From Fibrobacter sp. (GTDB taxonomy: Bacteria > Fibrobacterota > Fibrobacteria > Fibrobacterales > Fibrobacteraceae): 11,335 bases of DNA. The position numbers and the translations under genes were made by a program. Below are positions 1-7,049 of the stretch, in pieces. The stretch is from positions 1 through 11,335 of the forward strand of contig JAEDLI010000076.1 in NCBI GenBank assembly GCA_016295375.1. Direction: 5' to 3'. Each line of letters starts with the position of its first letter. The stretch's first letter is position 1. The notes beneath the pieces were generated by a model. It saw only the letters and a list, made by a program, of their open reading frames with translations. It did not search any database and had not been told where the DNA came from.

Positions 1-2131
1 CATCGACTTTGTCAAGGTGAACAGCAAGAGCGATACCGACGGAGACGGGCTTTCTGACATAGATGAAATCTACAAGATAGGCACCAATCCCCGTATGGCC
101 GATACCGACGGCGACGGCTATGACGACGGCACCGAGATGAACCTGTTCAACCCCCAGAATCCGACGGTCTGGAACCCCAACGTGGCGGACTTGCCCAAAT
201 TGGAAGTGACCATGACGCCTTCTGTGACGCTTACACGCACGACCAGTACCGGGACAACCAGGTCCAGCAGCATTTCCGAAGGGGAGTCAGTTCAGACCGC
301 CACGGGCGTGAGCAACAGCGAGACCCAGTCGGCCTCCCTGATGAGCGCCTGGAGTTTCGGTATCCAGGGCGGCTCGCTTCCAAAAGCCCGACATTCCTAG
401 TGAATGTGGGCTATAACGGGAGCTACACCACTAGCACGGGCCACACCTACGACAGCGTCAGCGTGCCCATGCTGAGGGCCGGTGTCTGCGAAATCACGGA
501 TACCATGATGGTCAAGGTGGACTCCAAGCATAAATACTGCTTTGTCTATCACCATCAGGGAGCCAAGTACGATATCTCGGTGCCCTGCAGGGATGTGGAA
601 TTCAGCAGTGTGGGTGCCCAGTGCTACCGGCCCTACGCCATCAAGTTTATCAGGCCGGAAAATGTCAGGGGTTACGATACCGTGGCGGTGATTGTGGATT
701 CTGCGGAGGTGGGCCCATTCTTCACGAACCCCGCCCTGAAGGATATCGACGGTGACGGCCTTGACGACAATGTGGACCCGAACCCCAATGTCCGGGAAGC
801 CTCTACCAAGTCCAACATCGCAAGGATTGCGGTTCACGATGTTTCCGAGGACAGGGACGTGGCGGTGGCAAGGACCTGCCGCATGGAAGGCCTGCTTTGC
901 GTGGATTCCCTGTTCGTCACCGACTCCATCAGGGGTGCAAGCGTTACGGTGAACGTCACTACGGCGGAACCGGTAAAGGCGAACGGCGGCGTGAACGTGT
1001 TCTCCGGCAAAAACAGGGTGCCCGTGACGGCCTAGGGAACCAAGGGTTCCAGAGCCGATGCGGTGGCTATGGTGTTCAAGTTCAACGTCGCTAACCTGTC
1101 TGCGGCAAGCGCTGACACCCTGAAGATGGTGGTGTATTCCGAAAGGGGTGATTCCACCACTTACCGCCTTGTTCTCCGTTCCCTGATTACCGCCCCCACG
1201 GACCTGGTGCTGGGCAGCAACAGCGATCGCAACGCCATCATTCTGAACTGGGTGGCCAACAAGGCCGAACCGCGAATCCCGGGCTACGTGGTTCTCCGTG
1301 CCGAAGGAGCCAAGGGCGACGACAATGCGACCCTTGAAAGGTATGTCATGAAATCCACTACCGTAAAGCCCCAGGACGGCTATGCCCTGAGCAACGGTAT
1401 TACCCTCGTGAAGGCGCTTGGACCTGGGGGAGGAATCCTTCACCGACAAGGTGGGTGGAGGTTCTCCCTACTACACCTACAGGGTGTATGCCTACGCCAA
1501 GGCAGGCAATGCCTACGTGTTCTCGGCGGGTTCCAACGTGGCCACCCGGAGCGTGGGCCGCATCAGGTTCCAGTACCAGATGACTGGACGCGGTACGGAA
1601 TACCTGTAGCATTACCGCAAAGCTCACCGTGAGGACTTTGTGACGGACGCCATCCTCTACGAGGGTTCCAACACCAGGAACGCACCAATCCACCAGTACA
1701 CCTACTACTTCTATGAGGGTGGCTCGGTAGGCGCCGGCAACACCATTATCTACGAGGAATGGACGGACCGTGACATGAACCATGACGACAATTCCGTAGC
1801 CGGAGACCACACCGTCTATTCTTACGAGATGGGCAGCCAGGGCATTACGCTCCAGCTGAAGGTGGCTGGAAAGGATTACGACGTGTGGCCGAACCACAGT
1901 ATCTACTGGCCCTACGACAACTTTGCCAGCGTACTGAAAGGGGCGTCCGACGTGACTCCGAATGCGAAGGACAAGAGCGTGCCCAAGCGGGGTTTTGCCG
2001 AGCACAAGTTCAACTACGGTGACCGCGGCATCGAATTCGATCCAGGAAACGACGGCTGCGACAAGGATTGCGGAAGCGAGCCCCATGCAGGCTACAAGTT
2101 TAAATTCGACTACGGCTGGGCCGATGACTGA
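1..2131 (+). pseudogene. Broken 3' part of a large secreted/surface protein gene (TSP3-like calcium loops, FN3-like domain)
   Basis: The gene enters from before the window and ends at TGA 2129-2131. Its coding sense runs in one frame to about 361-397, shifts to the next frame (net one base missing), then shifts back at about 1411-1420 (net one base extra). TAG codons interrupt it at 1033-1035 and 1607-1609, and recognisable protein continues past each. Calcium-binding DxDGDGxxD loops lie at 32-67, 101-136 and 742-780. A Ser/Thr-rich alternating stretch spans about 215-460. A fibronectin III-like domain spans 1192-1543 and is itself cut by the second frameshift. The C-terminal part (1610-2131) is rich in Tyr, Asp and Gly and has a GCDKDCG cysteine pair; I do not recognise it. 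No sorting signal or membrane anchor is visible at the end. The function was probably extracellular, in adhesion or as a toxin-like protein. Either a true pseudogene or a low-quality assembly stretch would explain the lesions. TAG is a normal stop here, since tatD ends with it. Confidence 0.75.
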
Positions 2132-2141
2132 CGATAAATTT

Positions 2142-2147
2142 TATACA
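2142..2147 (+). promoter_or_regulatory. Candidate -10 element (TATACA) for the six-gene operon
   Basis: TATACA lies in an AT-rich patch directly between the end of the broken gene and the ATG at 2156. Only 8 nt separate it from that ATG, so transcription would begin at or next to the start codon, giving a leaderless or nearly leaderless mRNA. No Shine-Dalgarno sequence precedes the ATG, which agrees with this. No clear -35 element is seen. This is inferred from position and composition only. Confidence 0.35.
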
Positions 2148-2155
2148 TTGTCAGT

Positions 2156-2677
2156 ATGGCATCCATGATCGAATATAGAGGAAAAAAGCCCGAGGTGGGG
2201 GAGGGAGTCTTCCTTGCCGAGGGTTCCAAGCTCATCGGCGATGTGAAGATAGGGGAGGACTCCTCTGTCTTTTACAATGCTGTCTTGCGGGGCGACATTG
2301 CCCCTATCGTGGTGGGCAATCAGACCAATATCCAGGACAACGTGTCCATCCATGTATCCACCGATGTTCCCGTCAAGATCGGAAACCGGGTCACCATAGG
2401 CCATAATGCCGTGATTCACAGCTGCACCATCGACGACGATGTGCTGGTGGGCATGGGGGCTATCATCATGGACGGTGTCCACATCAAGAAAAACAGCATC
2501 GTGGGGGCTGGGACTTTGGTCACCCAGGGTCGCGAGTTCCCTGCGGGTTCCTTAATTGTGGGTTCTCCGGCCCATATTTCCCGTGCCGTTTCCGAAGAGG
2601 AACTGCACCATGTTCGAGAAGGCGTGGAACGCTACCTCGTCGTTAAGGACGAACTTTTGCAACAAGAAGAAACCTAA
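2156..2677 (+). CDS. Gamma-class carbonic anhydrase-like hexapeptide-repeat protein (YrdA/PaaY/Cam family)
   Basis: This 173-residue protein is a left-handed beta-helix built from hexapeptide repeats (about residues 15-140), a typical length for the YrdA/PaaY group. The three histidines expected to bind the metal across trimer interfaces are present: His66 (in SIHV), His83 and His88 (in GHNAVIH). The RGD and NIQD motifs (residues 45-47 and 58-61) and the closing GSPA (residues 136-139) are also typical. Members are cytosolic. Some hydrate CO2, while many have no demonstrated activity, so substrate and reaction stay open. ATG 2156 is taken as the start; an in-frame ATG at 2165 is an alternative, since no ribosome binding site separates them. 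It is the first gene of the operon, and its TAA is followed immediately by the ATG of the lipid kinase gene. An acyltransferase of the same fold is less likely because the three histidines are in place. Confidence 0.85.
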   Translation: MASMIEYRGKKPEVGEGVFLAEGSKLIGDVKIGEDSSVFYNAVLRGDIAPIVVGNQTNIQDNVSIHVSTDVPVKIGNRVTIGHNAVIHSCTIDDDVLVGMGAIIMDGVHIKKNSIVGAGTLVTQGREFPAGSLIVGSPAHISRAVSEEELHHVREGVERYLVVKDELLQQEET

Positions 2678-3640
2678 ATGCTCAAGTTCCATTTTCTCAT
2701 CAATCCTATCAGTGGCGGCGGTCAGGGGAAGGTTATTTTTGAATTCCTCCCTGAAATCATGGCGTCCATGGATTACAAGCAGGAGGAATGGAAGGCTGAA
2801 TTTACACAGGCCGAAGGCATGCGGGAGCAAATCCAGCAGGCCCTGGAATCGACGGAAACCCTTGTGGCCGTAGGCGGCGACGGGACCGTTTCGGCGGTGC
2901 TTTCCACTATGCTTCTGGGCGGGTTTTCCCAGAAGGTGAAAATCGGACTTATCCCGCTGGGCACGGGGAACGACTTGGCCCGGGTGCTGAACCTTTACAA
3001 GCCCTACGTGGACCGTGGCCTTTTGTTCCTGGTGCGCCGCTTGGTGCTTGCAGGGGCGAGGCCTTTCGATATCTGGAAGGTGAACGGCAAGTTCGCCCTG
3101 GCCAACTATTTTTCGGCGGGAATCGATGCTCGAATTGCCCACGATTTCAATTTGGACCGAGCTACGGGAGCTATTGCCTCCAATTCCGTAGTGGCCAACA
3201 AGCTCCATTACGTGAAGCGGTTCTTTGCCGACAGGGATTACATGCTCAAGTCGGGCTCTTTGGCCTATGTGGATGCCGCAGGCGAAAAGCACCAGGTGGA
3301 TGTTTCCGGTCACAGGACGGTGATCGTTGGAAACATTCCCAGCTTTGCCAGCGGGGCCAATCCCTTTTTCCGGTCCAACATGGCGGACGGTCTGTTGGAA
3401 GTGGTTGATGTCCCTAACATGCACAATTTCTTGATGGCCATCGCCATCGGGAACATCCCGCTAATCGGATTTATCTACAAGAAGTATTTCCTCCAGTCCA
3501 AGAAGGTCAAGTCCGTGGAGCTCCGTCTGGATAAAGACGAGTTCCTGCAGTTGGACGGCGAGGATTTGAGCGGCAAGGCGGGAGAAACCGTGACCATCGA
3601 GTATGCCGCCCAGGTGAACATGCTGGCTTTGGACCCCTGA
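2678..3640 (+). CDS. Diacylglycerol kinase family lipid kinase (DAGK catalytic domain)
   Basis: This 320-residue protein has the fold of the DgkB/YegS/sphingosine-kinase group. These enzymes phosphorylate lipid hydroxyls such as diacylglycerol at the inner face of the cytoplasmic membrane. NPISGGG (residues 9-15) is the first nucleotide-binding loop. VGGDGT (65-70) is the signature ATP-binding motif, and PLGTGND (93-99) the following conserved loop. The C-terminal QLDGE (291-295) is the usual second-domain motif. There are no membrane segments, so this is not the small integral DgkA. The lipid substrate cannot be read from sequence; diacylglycerol recycling for phospholipid synthesis is the likeliest role, given the lipid A genes that follow. 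The ATG abuts the TAA of the preceding gene, and the TGA overlaps the lpxD ATG by one base (TGATG), indicating translational coupling. Confidence 0.9.
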   Translation: MLKFHFLINPISGGGQGKVIFEFLPEIMASMDYKQEEWKAEFTQAEGMREQIQQALESTETLVAVGGDGTVSAVLSTMLLGGFSQKVKIGLIPLGTGNDLARVLNLYKPYVDRGLLFLVRRLVLAGARPFDIWKVNGKFALANYFSAGIDARIAHDFNLDRATGAIASNSVVANKLHYVKRFFADRDYMLKSGSLAYVDAAGEKHQVDVSGHRTVIVGNIPSFASGANPFFRSNMADGLLEVVDVPNMHNFLMAIAIGNIPLIGFIYKKYFLQSKKVKSVELRLDKDEFLQLDGEDLSGKAGETVTIEYAAQVNMLALDP

Positions 3641-4704
3641 TGAATCCGGTGTTGTTTTCTACAGTACGGGAATGGCTCAGTGCCGAAGGTTTGACGCAGC
3701 CGTTTTCGGGAATGGACTTTGCCGGATGCGATGATTTTGAACTTTCGGGTTTTGCCCCTTTGGAAATGGCGGGAGCGTCCGACGTGAGTTTCTGGGTGGG
3801 GGACAATTTCAAGAGCGACACAAACGTGCCCGGATTTTCGGACTCCGTTCTCAGACAGGTCCAGGCGGGGCTTTTGTTTGTGCCTGCTTCATTGGTTGCC
3901 GACCCAGAATCCTTGATGTCTTTGAAGGCGCGGCTTCCGAAGGTCCGTGCCTTGATGCCTGTGGAAAATCCTCATCATGCCATGGTGGAGTTCTTGAAGC
4001 GTTTTGCTTGCGATGGGGCTGATGGCGTGAAAGGTGCCGATGGTATGAACGGTGCCGCACATGCGGTTCCGGATTCTGTCCGGATTCACCCCACGGCGGT
4101 GGTGGAGGGCGTTGTTGGCGAAGGTTGCCGTATCGGCCCCCATTGCGTGGTGATGGCCGGCGCGGAACTGGGCGCGAACTGCGTCCTGGAATCTTCCGTG
4201 ACTATTTACCCCCATGTAAAAATTGGCGAAGGCTGTATCTTTCAGGCGGGAGCGGTTATTGGCTCCCGAGGTTTCGGTTTTTACGAATATCAGGGCAAGC
4301 GTCGCATGATTCCCCATTTGGCGGGGGTCCGCATAGGGGATCGCTGTAGTTTTGGTGCCAATACCGTGGTGGCGGCAGGCTTTTTGGCTCCCACTTCCAT
4401 CGGAAACGACAGCCATTTTGACTCTATGGTCGAAATTGCCCACAACTGCAAGGTAGGGAACCACGTGTTTATGGCGTCACAGTCGGCGCTGGCGGGCTCC
4501 GTTACCGTTGGGGACGGTTCCGAATTTGCGGGGGCCGCCAAGGTGGCGGACCACATTGCCATCGGCAGGAACGTGCGGGTGGCGGCCAAGGCGGGAGTGA
4601 CTCGCAATGTGCCCGACGGCAAGACCGTTTCGGGATTTCCCGCTCTGGAGATAGACCTGTGGCGCCGTTGCATGGTCCGCCTGAAACAACTCGGGAAAAA
4701 GTGA
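3640..4704 (+). CDS. lpxD: UDP-3-O-(3-hydroxyacyl)glucosamine N-acyltransferase LpxD
   Basis: LpxD adds the second 3-hydroxyacyl chain, from acyl-ACP, to UDP-3-O-acylglucosamine. This is the third step of lipid A synthesis and occurs in the cytosol. The 354 residues have the family layout: an N-terminal uridine-binding domain (about 1-118, with SGFAPLEMAGASDVSF at 36-51) and a long hexapeptide-repeat helix (about 145-335). The LpxD hallmark GSRGFGF (208-214) is present, followed by a MIPHLAGVRIGDR-type segment (223-235). The catalytic histidine is His268 in VEIAHN. The extreme C-terminus is helical, as expected. Between the two domains is an unusual Gly-X-X linker of five triplets (about 126-140). 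Both ends overlap neighbouring genes by one base at TGATG. LpxA is excluded by the N-terminal domain. Confidence 0.95.
   Translation: MNPVLFSTVREWLSAEGLTQPFSGMDFAGCDDFELSGFAPLEMAGASDVSFWVGDNFKSDTNVPGFSDSVLRQVQAGLLFVPASLVADPESLMSLKARLPKVRALMPVENPHHAMVEFLKRFACDGADGVKGADGMNGAAHAVPDSVRIHPTAVVEGVVGEGCRIGPHCVVMAGAELGANCVLESSVTIYPHVKIGEGCIFQAGAVIGSRGFGFYEYQGKRRMIPHLAGVRIGDRCSFGANTVVAAGFLAPTSIGNDSHFDSMVEIAHNCKVGNHVFMASQSALAGSVTVGDGSEFAGAAKVADHIAIGRNVRVAAKAGVTRNVPDGKTVSGFPALEIDLWRRCMVRLKQLGKK
4012..4065 (+). repeat. Collagen-like Gly-X-X linker insert in lpxD
   Basis: The codons here give five Gly-X-X triplets (GAD, GVK, GAD, GMN, GAA) between the two domains of LpxD. The DNA shows degenerate repetition of GGTGCCGATGG-like units. 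It shares a DGV-n-DGM pattern with the insert at about 4917-4974 in lpxC. Confidence 0.55.
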
Positions 4705-5693
4705 TGCCGGCCTGCAAGACTCTTGAATTTTCATCGCCGTCGCTTTCTTATGGATCAGCGAATGTCTCGGTGCAGGTTTTGTCTCGGGATTCAAACCGTG
4801 CGCCCCGTATTTCCTGGAATGTGGGCGGCAGGCCTCTTTACCGCACGGACCAGGTCAAGCTTTTTGAATCGTTGAAATTTGATGTGTGCCGGACTACCAT
4901 CTACAGCGATTGCAGTCTGGATGCAGGTTGCGACGGAGTGTCCGCAGGCCACGATGGAATGCACGCAGGTCGTAAATGTGCGGCCCTTGCCACACCTGAG
5001 CATCTGGCGCCAGTATTTTTGCCGTGGCCGGATGTTTCTTTTAACGTGAATGTCGAAGGGATTGATGCCGGTAGGGCGGCTATTGGGGCGGACGGTAAGG
5101 ATGTTAATGGGAATGCCGCAAATCCCGTGCCGGAAATTCCCCTGATGGACGGCTCCGCCTTGCCCTTCTTCTTGGCCTTGCGGCGGGAAGCAGGTGTGCC
5201 CAGAGAACTTTCGTTTTACGATGCTCCCGTGTCGAGACAGTGGGATTTGCGCAATGGTTCAGACCGGTCTTCCTATGGTCATGTCCGGATCGAACCCGCC
5301 GAAACCTTCGAGGTGGAGTACCGCCTGGACCGACCCGATGCAAACGGTTTCGAGTCCTGTGCCGCCCTTTCGGTGTATGGTCCCGAAGACCTTTACGGCG
5401 TGTTTCAGGCCAGGACTTTTATCCTGGAAAATGAATATGAACAGGCCCGCAGGGCAGGCCTTTTGGCTGGTGCCACGGAAAGTTGCGGCCTTCTTGTCAA
5501 ATCTCCTGTGGACAAGTCCCTTTATCGTGTTCCCGAAGAGCCTGCCATGCACAAAATTCTAGATTTGCTGGGCGACTTGAGTTTTGCATGCCCTGCTTTG
5601 CCCAAGATTCGCGTTGAAATTTTGAATGGCGGTCACGCAAGTCACCGTCGGATTCTACAAGAAGTTTTGCCTTATTTGCTCAAGGTGGAGTGA
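4704..5693 (+). CDS. lpxC: UDP-3-O-acyl-N-acetylglucosamine deacetylase LpxC (divergent, with inserts)
   Basis: LpxC is the zinc deacetylase of the committed step of lipid A synthesis. The protein is 329 residues (E. coli LpxC has 305) and diverges from the usual family, but the catalytic set is intact. Glu99-His100 in TPEHL match the conserved TVEHL pair. MDGS lies at 148-151 and ARTF at 236-239. His283, Lys284 and Asp287 in HKILDLLGDL supply zinc ligands, and His311 in GGHASH is the C-terminal catalytic histidine. Two Gly/Ala/Asp-rich inserts at about 72-93 and 120-142 flank the first zinc motif and precede MDGS. The ATG at 4704 overlaps the lpxD stop (TGATG); a GTG at 4659 would only add 15 residues translated from inside lpxD. 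There is no FabZ fusion. hemA follows after 3 bases. Confidence 0.9.
   Translation: MPACKTLEFSSPSLSYGSANVSVQVLSRDSNRAPRISWNVGGRPLYRTDQVKLFESLKFDVCRTTIYSDCSLDAGCDGVSAGHDGMHAGRKCAALATPEHLAPVFLPWPDVSFNVNVEGIDAGRAAIGADGKDVNGNAANPVPEIPLMDGSALPFFLALRREAGVPRELSFYDAPVSRQWDLRNGSDRSSYGHVRIEPAETFEVEYRLDRPDANGFESCAALSVYGPEDLYGVFQARTFILENEYEQARRAGLLAGATESCGLLVKSPVDKSLYRVPEEPAMHKILDLLGDLSFACPALPKIRVEILNGGHASHRRILQEVLPYLLKVE
4917..4974 (+). repeat. Gly/Asp-rich insert in lpxC
   Basis: This segment encodes LpxC residues about 72-90, with DAGCDGV followed by AGHDGMHAG, just before the first zinc motif. It lies where other LpxC proteins have only a short connection. The DGV...DGM spacing resembles the lpxD linker. 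A second Gly/Asn-rich stretch (about 5061-5129, containing GADGKDVNGNAAN) precedes MDGS. Confidence 0.5.
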
Positions 5694-5696
5694 TCA

Positions 5697-7049
5697 GTGC
5701 GTAAGATCTACATGGCAGGAATGAACCACAAGGTGGCAGAGATTGCCATCCGTGAAAAATTCTATATCCCCATGGATATCAAGACCCGGGCACTGCAAGA
5801 ATCCCCCTTTGACGAGCTATTGGTTCTTGCCACCTGTAACCGCACCGAAATTTACGTGGCAAGCGACAGGCCTCTTTGCGAGAGAGACCTGGTGCAGTAT
5901 GTGTGCGGTCTGGTTCACCAAGATTACGGCAGTTACGCATCGTACTTCTACTACAAGGAAGGCGATGACGTAGCTAGGCATGTGATGAACGTGTGTGCGG
6001 GCCTGGACAGCGTGGCCATGGGCGAAGACCAGATTCTGCACCAGATTGGTCGTGCCTACGAGACGGCTCACCAGCTTCACGGCACGGGAATTGTCCTGAA
6101 CAAGCTCTTTCAAGAGACCATTCACACCACCAAGCGCATCAAGACCGAGACCAATCTGAGCAAGCTGTCTTGCAATATCCCGTTTCTTGCCATGAAACAG
6201 GTGCAAAAGACCTTCGGGGATTTGGAAAACAAGACGGTCTATATTGTGGGCCTTGGGGAGATGGGTTCCCTAATGCTCAAGTATGTGCAGGAAAATACCA
6301 CCCACATTTACGCCAGCAGCAAGACCTTTGCCAACGCCCAGAAGTTTGCCGACGTGCTGACGCCGGTACCTTTCGAGGACCGCTACAAGGTGCTTTCGGA
6401 CTGTGACGTGGTTATTCTGTGCAGCGCCTGCCAGGAACCTATTGTGACAAGGGATGAATTCGTTCGTACTTTAAAAGACGCAGCACTCCTTTCTTTGTCA
6501 TCCCCGCAAAGGCGGGGATCTCCCCTCGCAAAAACGTTGTCATCCGAAAACGAGCCCCAGCGCCTCGTCATCGACCTGGGCAGCCCCCGCAATGCCGAAC
6601 CTTCCATCGGCGACTTGCCCAACGTGCAGTATGTGTGCGTGGACGACCTGGAAAAAATCGTCTCCGAAAATCGCAGGCTCCGCATGGCGGAACTGGATGC
6701 CGCCCAGAAGATTTTGCAAGAGGGTTTGGAAGAATTCCTCTCCTGGTCCCGTATGGACGAGGTGGCGAAGGGCATTCATGTGCTGGCCGATAAGATGGTC
6801 AAGACCGCAGGGGAAGAGTCCGGAAAGCTGCTGGCCTCGCTCCCTAACCTGGACGAAGCCTCCGCAAAGAAAATCGCCATGATGTACGAGCGGTTCGCCA
6901 AGAAGATGGCCAACGATTTCTTGTACAAGGTGAAGGATTCAAACAGCCCCGAAGACGTGAAGGTGTTCCTGAAATGCCTGGATGTGCTGGAGGCTCCTGC
7001 TAATCGTCATTCCGCGCTTGACGCGGAATCTGGCAAGGACGGTGCTTGA
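5697..7049 (+). CDS. hemA: Glutamyl-tRNA reductase HemA, with palindrome-derived insert and tail
   Basis: HemA reduces glutamyl-tRNA(Glu) to glutamate-1-semialdehyde with NADPH, the first step of C5-pathway tetrapyrrole synthesis. The start is GTG 5697, preceded at a 6-nt distance by GGTGGAG (5684-5690); an internal ATG would lose the conserved start of the N-terminal domain. Conserved features are NHK (10-12), the nucleophile Cys47 in LATCNRTEIY, AGLDSVAMGEDQI (101-113), the NADPH loop GLGEMG (185-190), IDLGSPRN (292-299) and a C-terminal dimerisation helix region (about 320-430). Residues about 262-286 are an extra segment containing a palindromic element (6495-6521). The last 15 residues (436-450) come largely from a second such element (7005-7032). 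The length of 450 residues is above the family norm because of these. The TGA overlaps the hemC ATG by one base. No hemL or hemB lies nearby. Confidence 0.95.
   Translation: MRKIYMAGMNHKVAEIAIREKFYIPMDIKTRALQESPFDELLVLATCNRTEIYVASDRPLCERDLVQYVCGLVHQDYGSYASYFYYKEGDDVARHVMNVCAGLDSVAMGEDQILHQIGRAYETAHQLHGTGIVLNKLFQETIHTTKRIKTETNLSKLSCNIPFLAMKQVQKTFGDLENKTVYIVGLGEMGSLMLKYVQENTTHIYASSKTFANAQKFADVLTPVPFEDRYKVLSDCDVVILCSACQEPIVTRDEFVRTLKDAALLSLSSPQRRGSPLAKTLSSENEPQRLVIDLGSPRNAEPSIGDLPNVQYVCVDDLEKIVSENRRLRMAELDAAQKILQEGLEEFLSWSRMDEVAKGIHVLADKMVKTAGEESGKLLASLPNLDEASAKKIAMMYERFAKKMANDFLYKVKDSNSPEDVKVFLKCLDVLEAPANRHSALDAESGKDGA
6495..6521 (+). repeat. REP-like palindromic element inside the hemA reading frame
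   Basis: ATCCCCGC (6500-6507) pairs perfectly with GCGGGGAT (6512-6519) around an AAAG loop, preceded by TTGTC and followed by CT. It is read in frame as SSPQRRGS. It falls in a part of HemA that other family members lack. TTGTCATCC recurs 42 bases downstream (6537-6545), in frame, both copies encoding LSS. Confidence 0.8.
7005..7032 (+). repeat. REP-like palindromic element forming the hemA 3' end and hemC leader
   Basis: ATTCCGCG (7009-7016) pairs perfectly with CGCGGAAT (7022-7029), loop CTTGA, preceded by CGTC and followed by CTG. It encodes RHSALDAESG at the end of HemA. The hairpin ends 5 bases before AAGGA (7035-7039), the likely ribosome binding site of hemC. Confidence 0.8.

Noticed and set aside
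361..400. Programmed ribosomal frameshift
   Set aside because: No X-XXY-YYZ slippery site or following pseudoknot is apparent, and a second opposite shift plus stops make mutation or sequence error likelier.
397..1449. Minus-strand open frame (350 codons) opposite the broken gene
   Set aside because: It is a shadow of plus-strand coding sequence with strong third-position bias. The plus strand carries DxDGDG and FN3 patterns, while the minus product is His/Val-rich without motifs.
1033..1609. TAG read as an amino acid (stop-codon recoding)
   Set aside because: tatD in the same window ends in TAG, no pyrrolysine-type genes or downstream hairpins were seen, and the same gene also has frameshifts.
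2552..3424. Minus-strand open frame (290 codons) opposite the lipid kinase gene
   Set aside because: It lies against a gene with all diacylglycerol kinase motifs, and the minus product shows no family signature.
4659..4703. GTG start giving lpxC 15 extra residues
   Set aside because: The extra codons lie inside lpxD. ATG 4704 forms the TGATG overlap seen at two other junctions of the operon.
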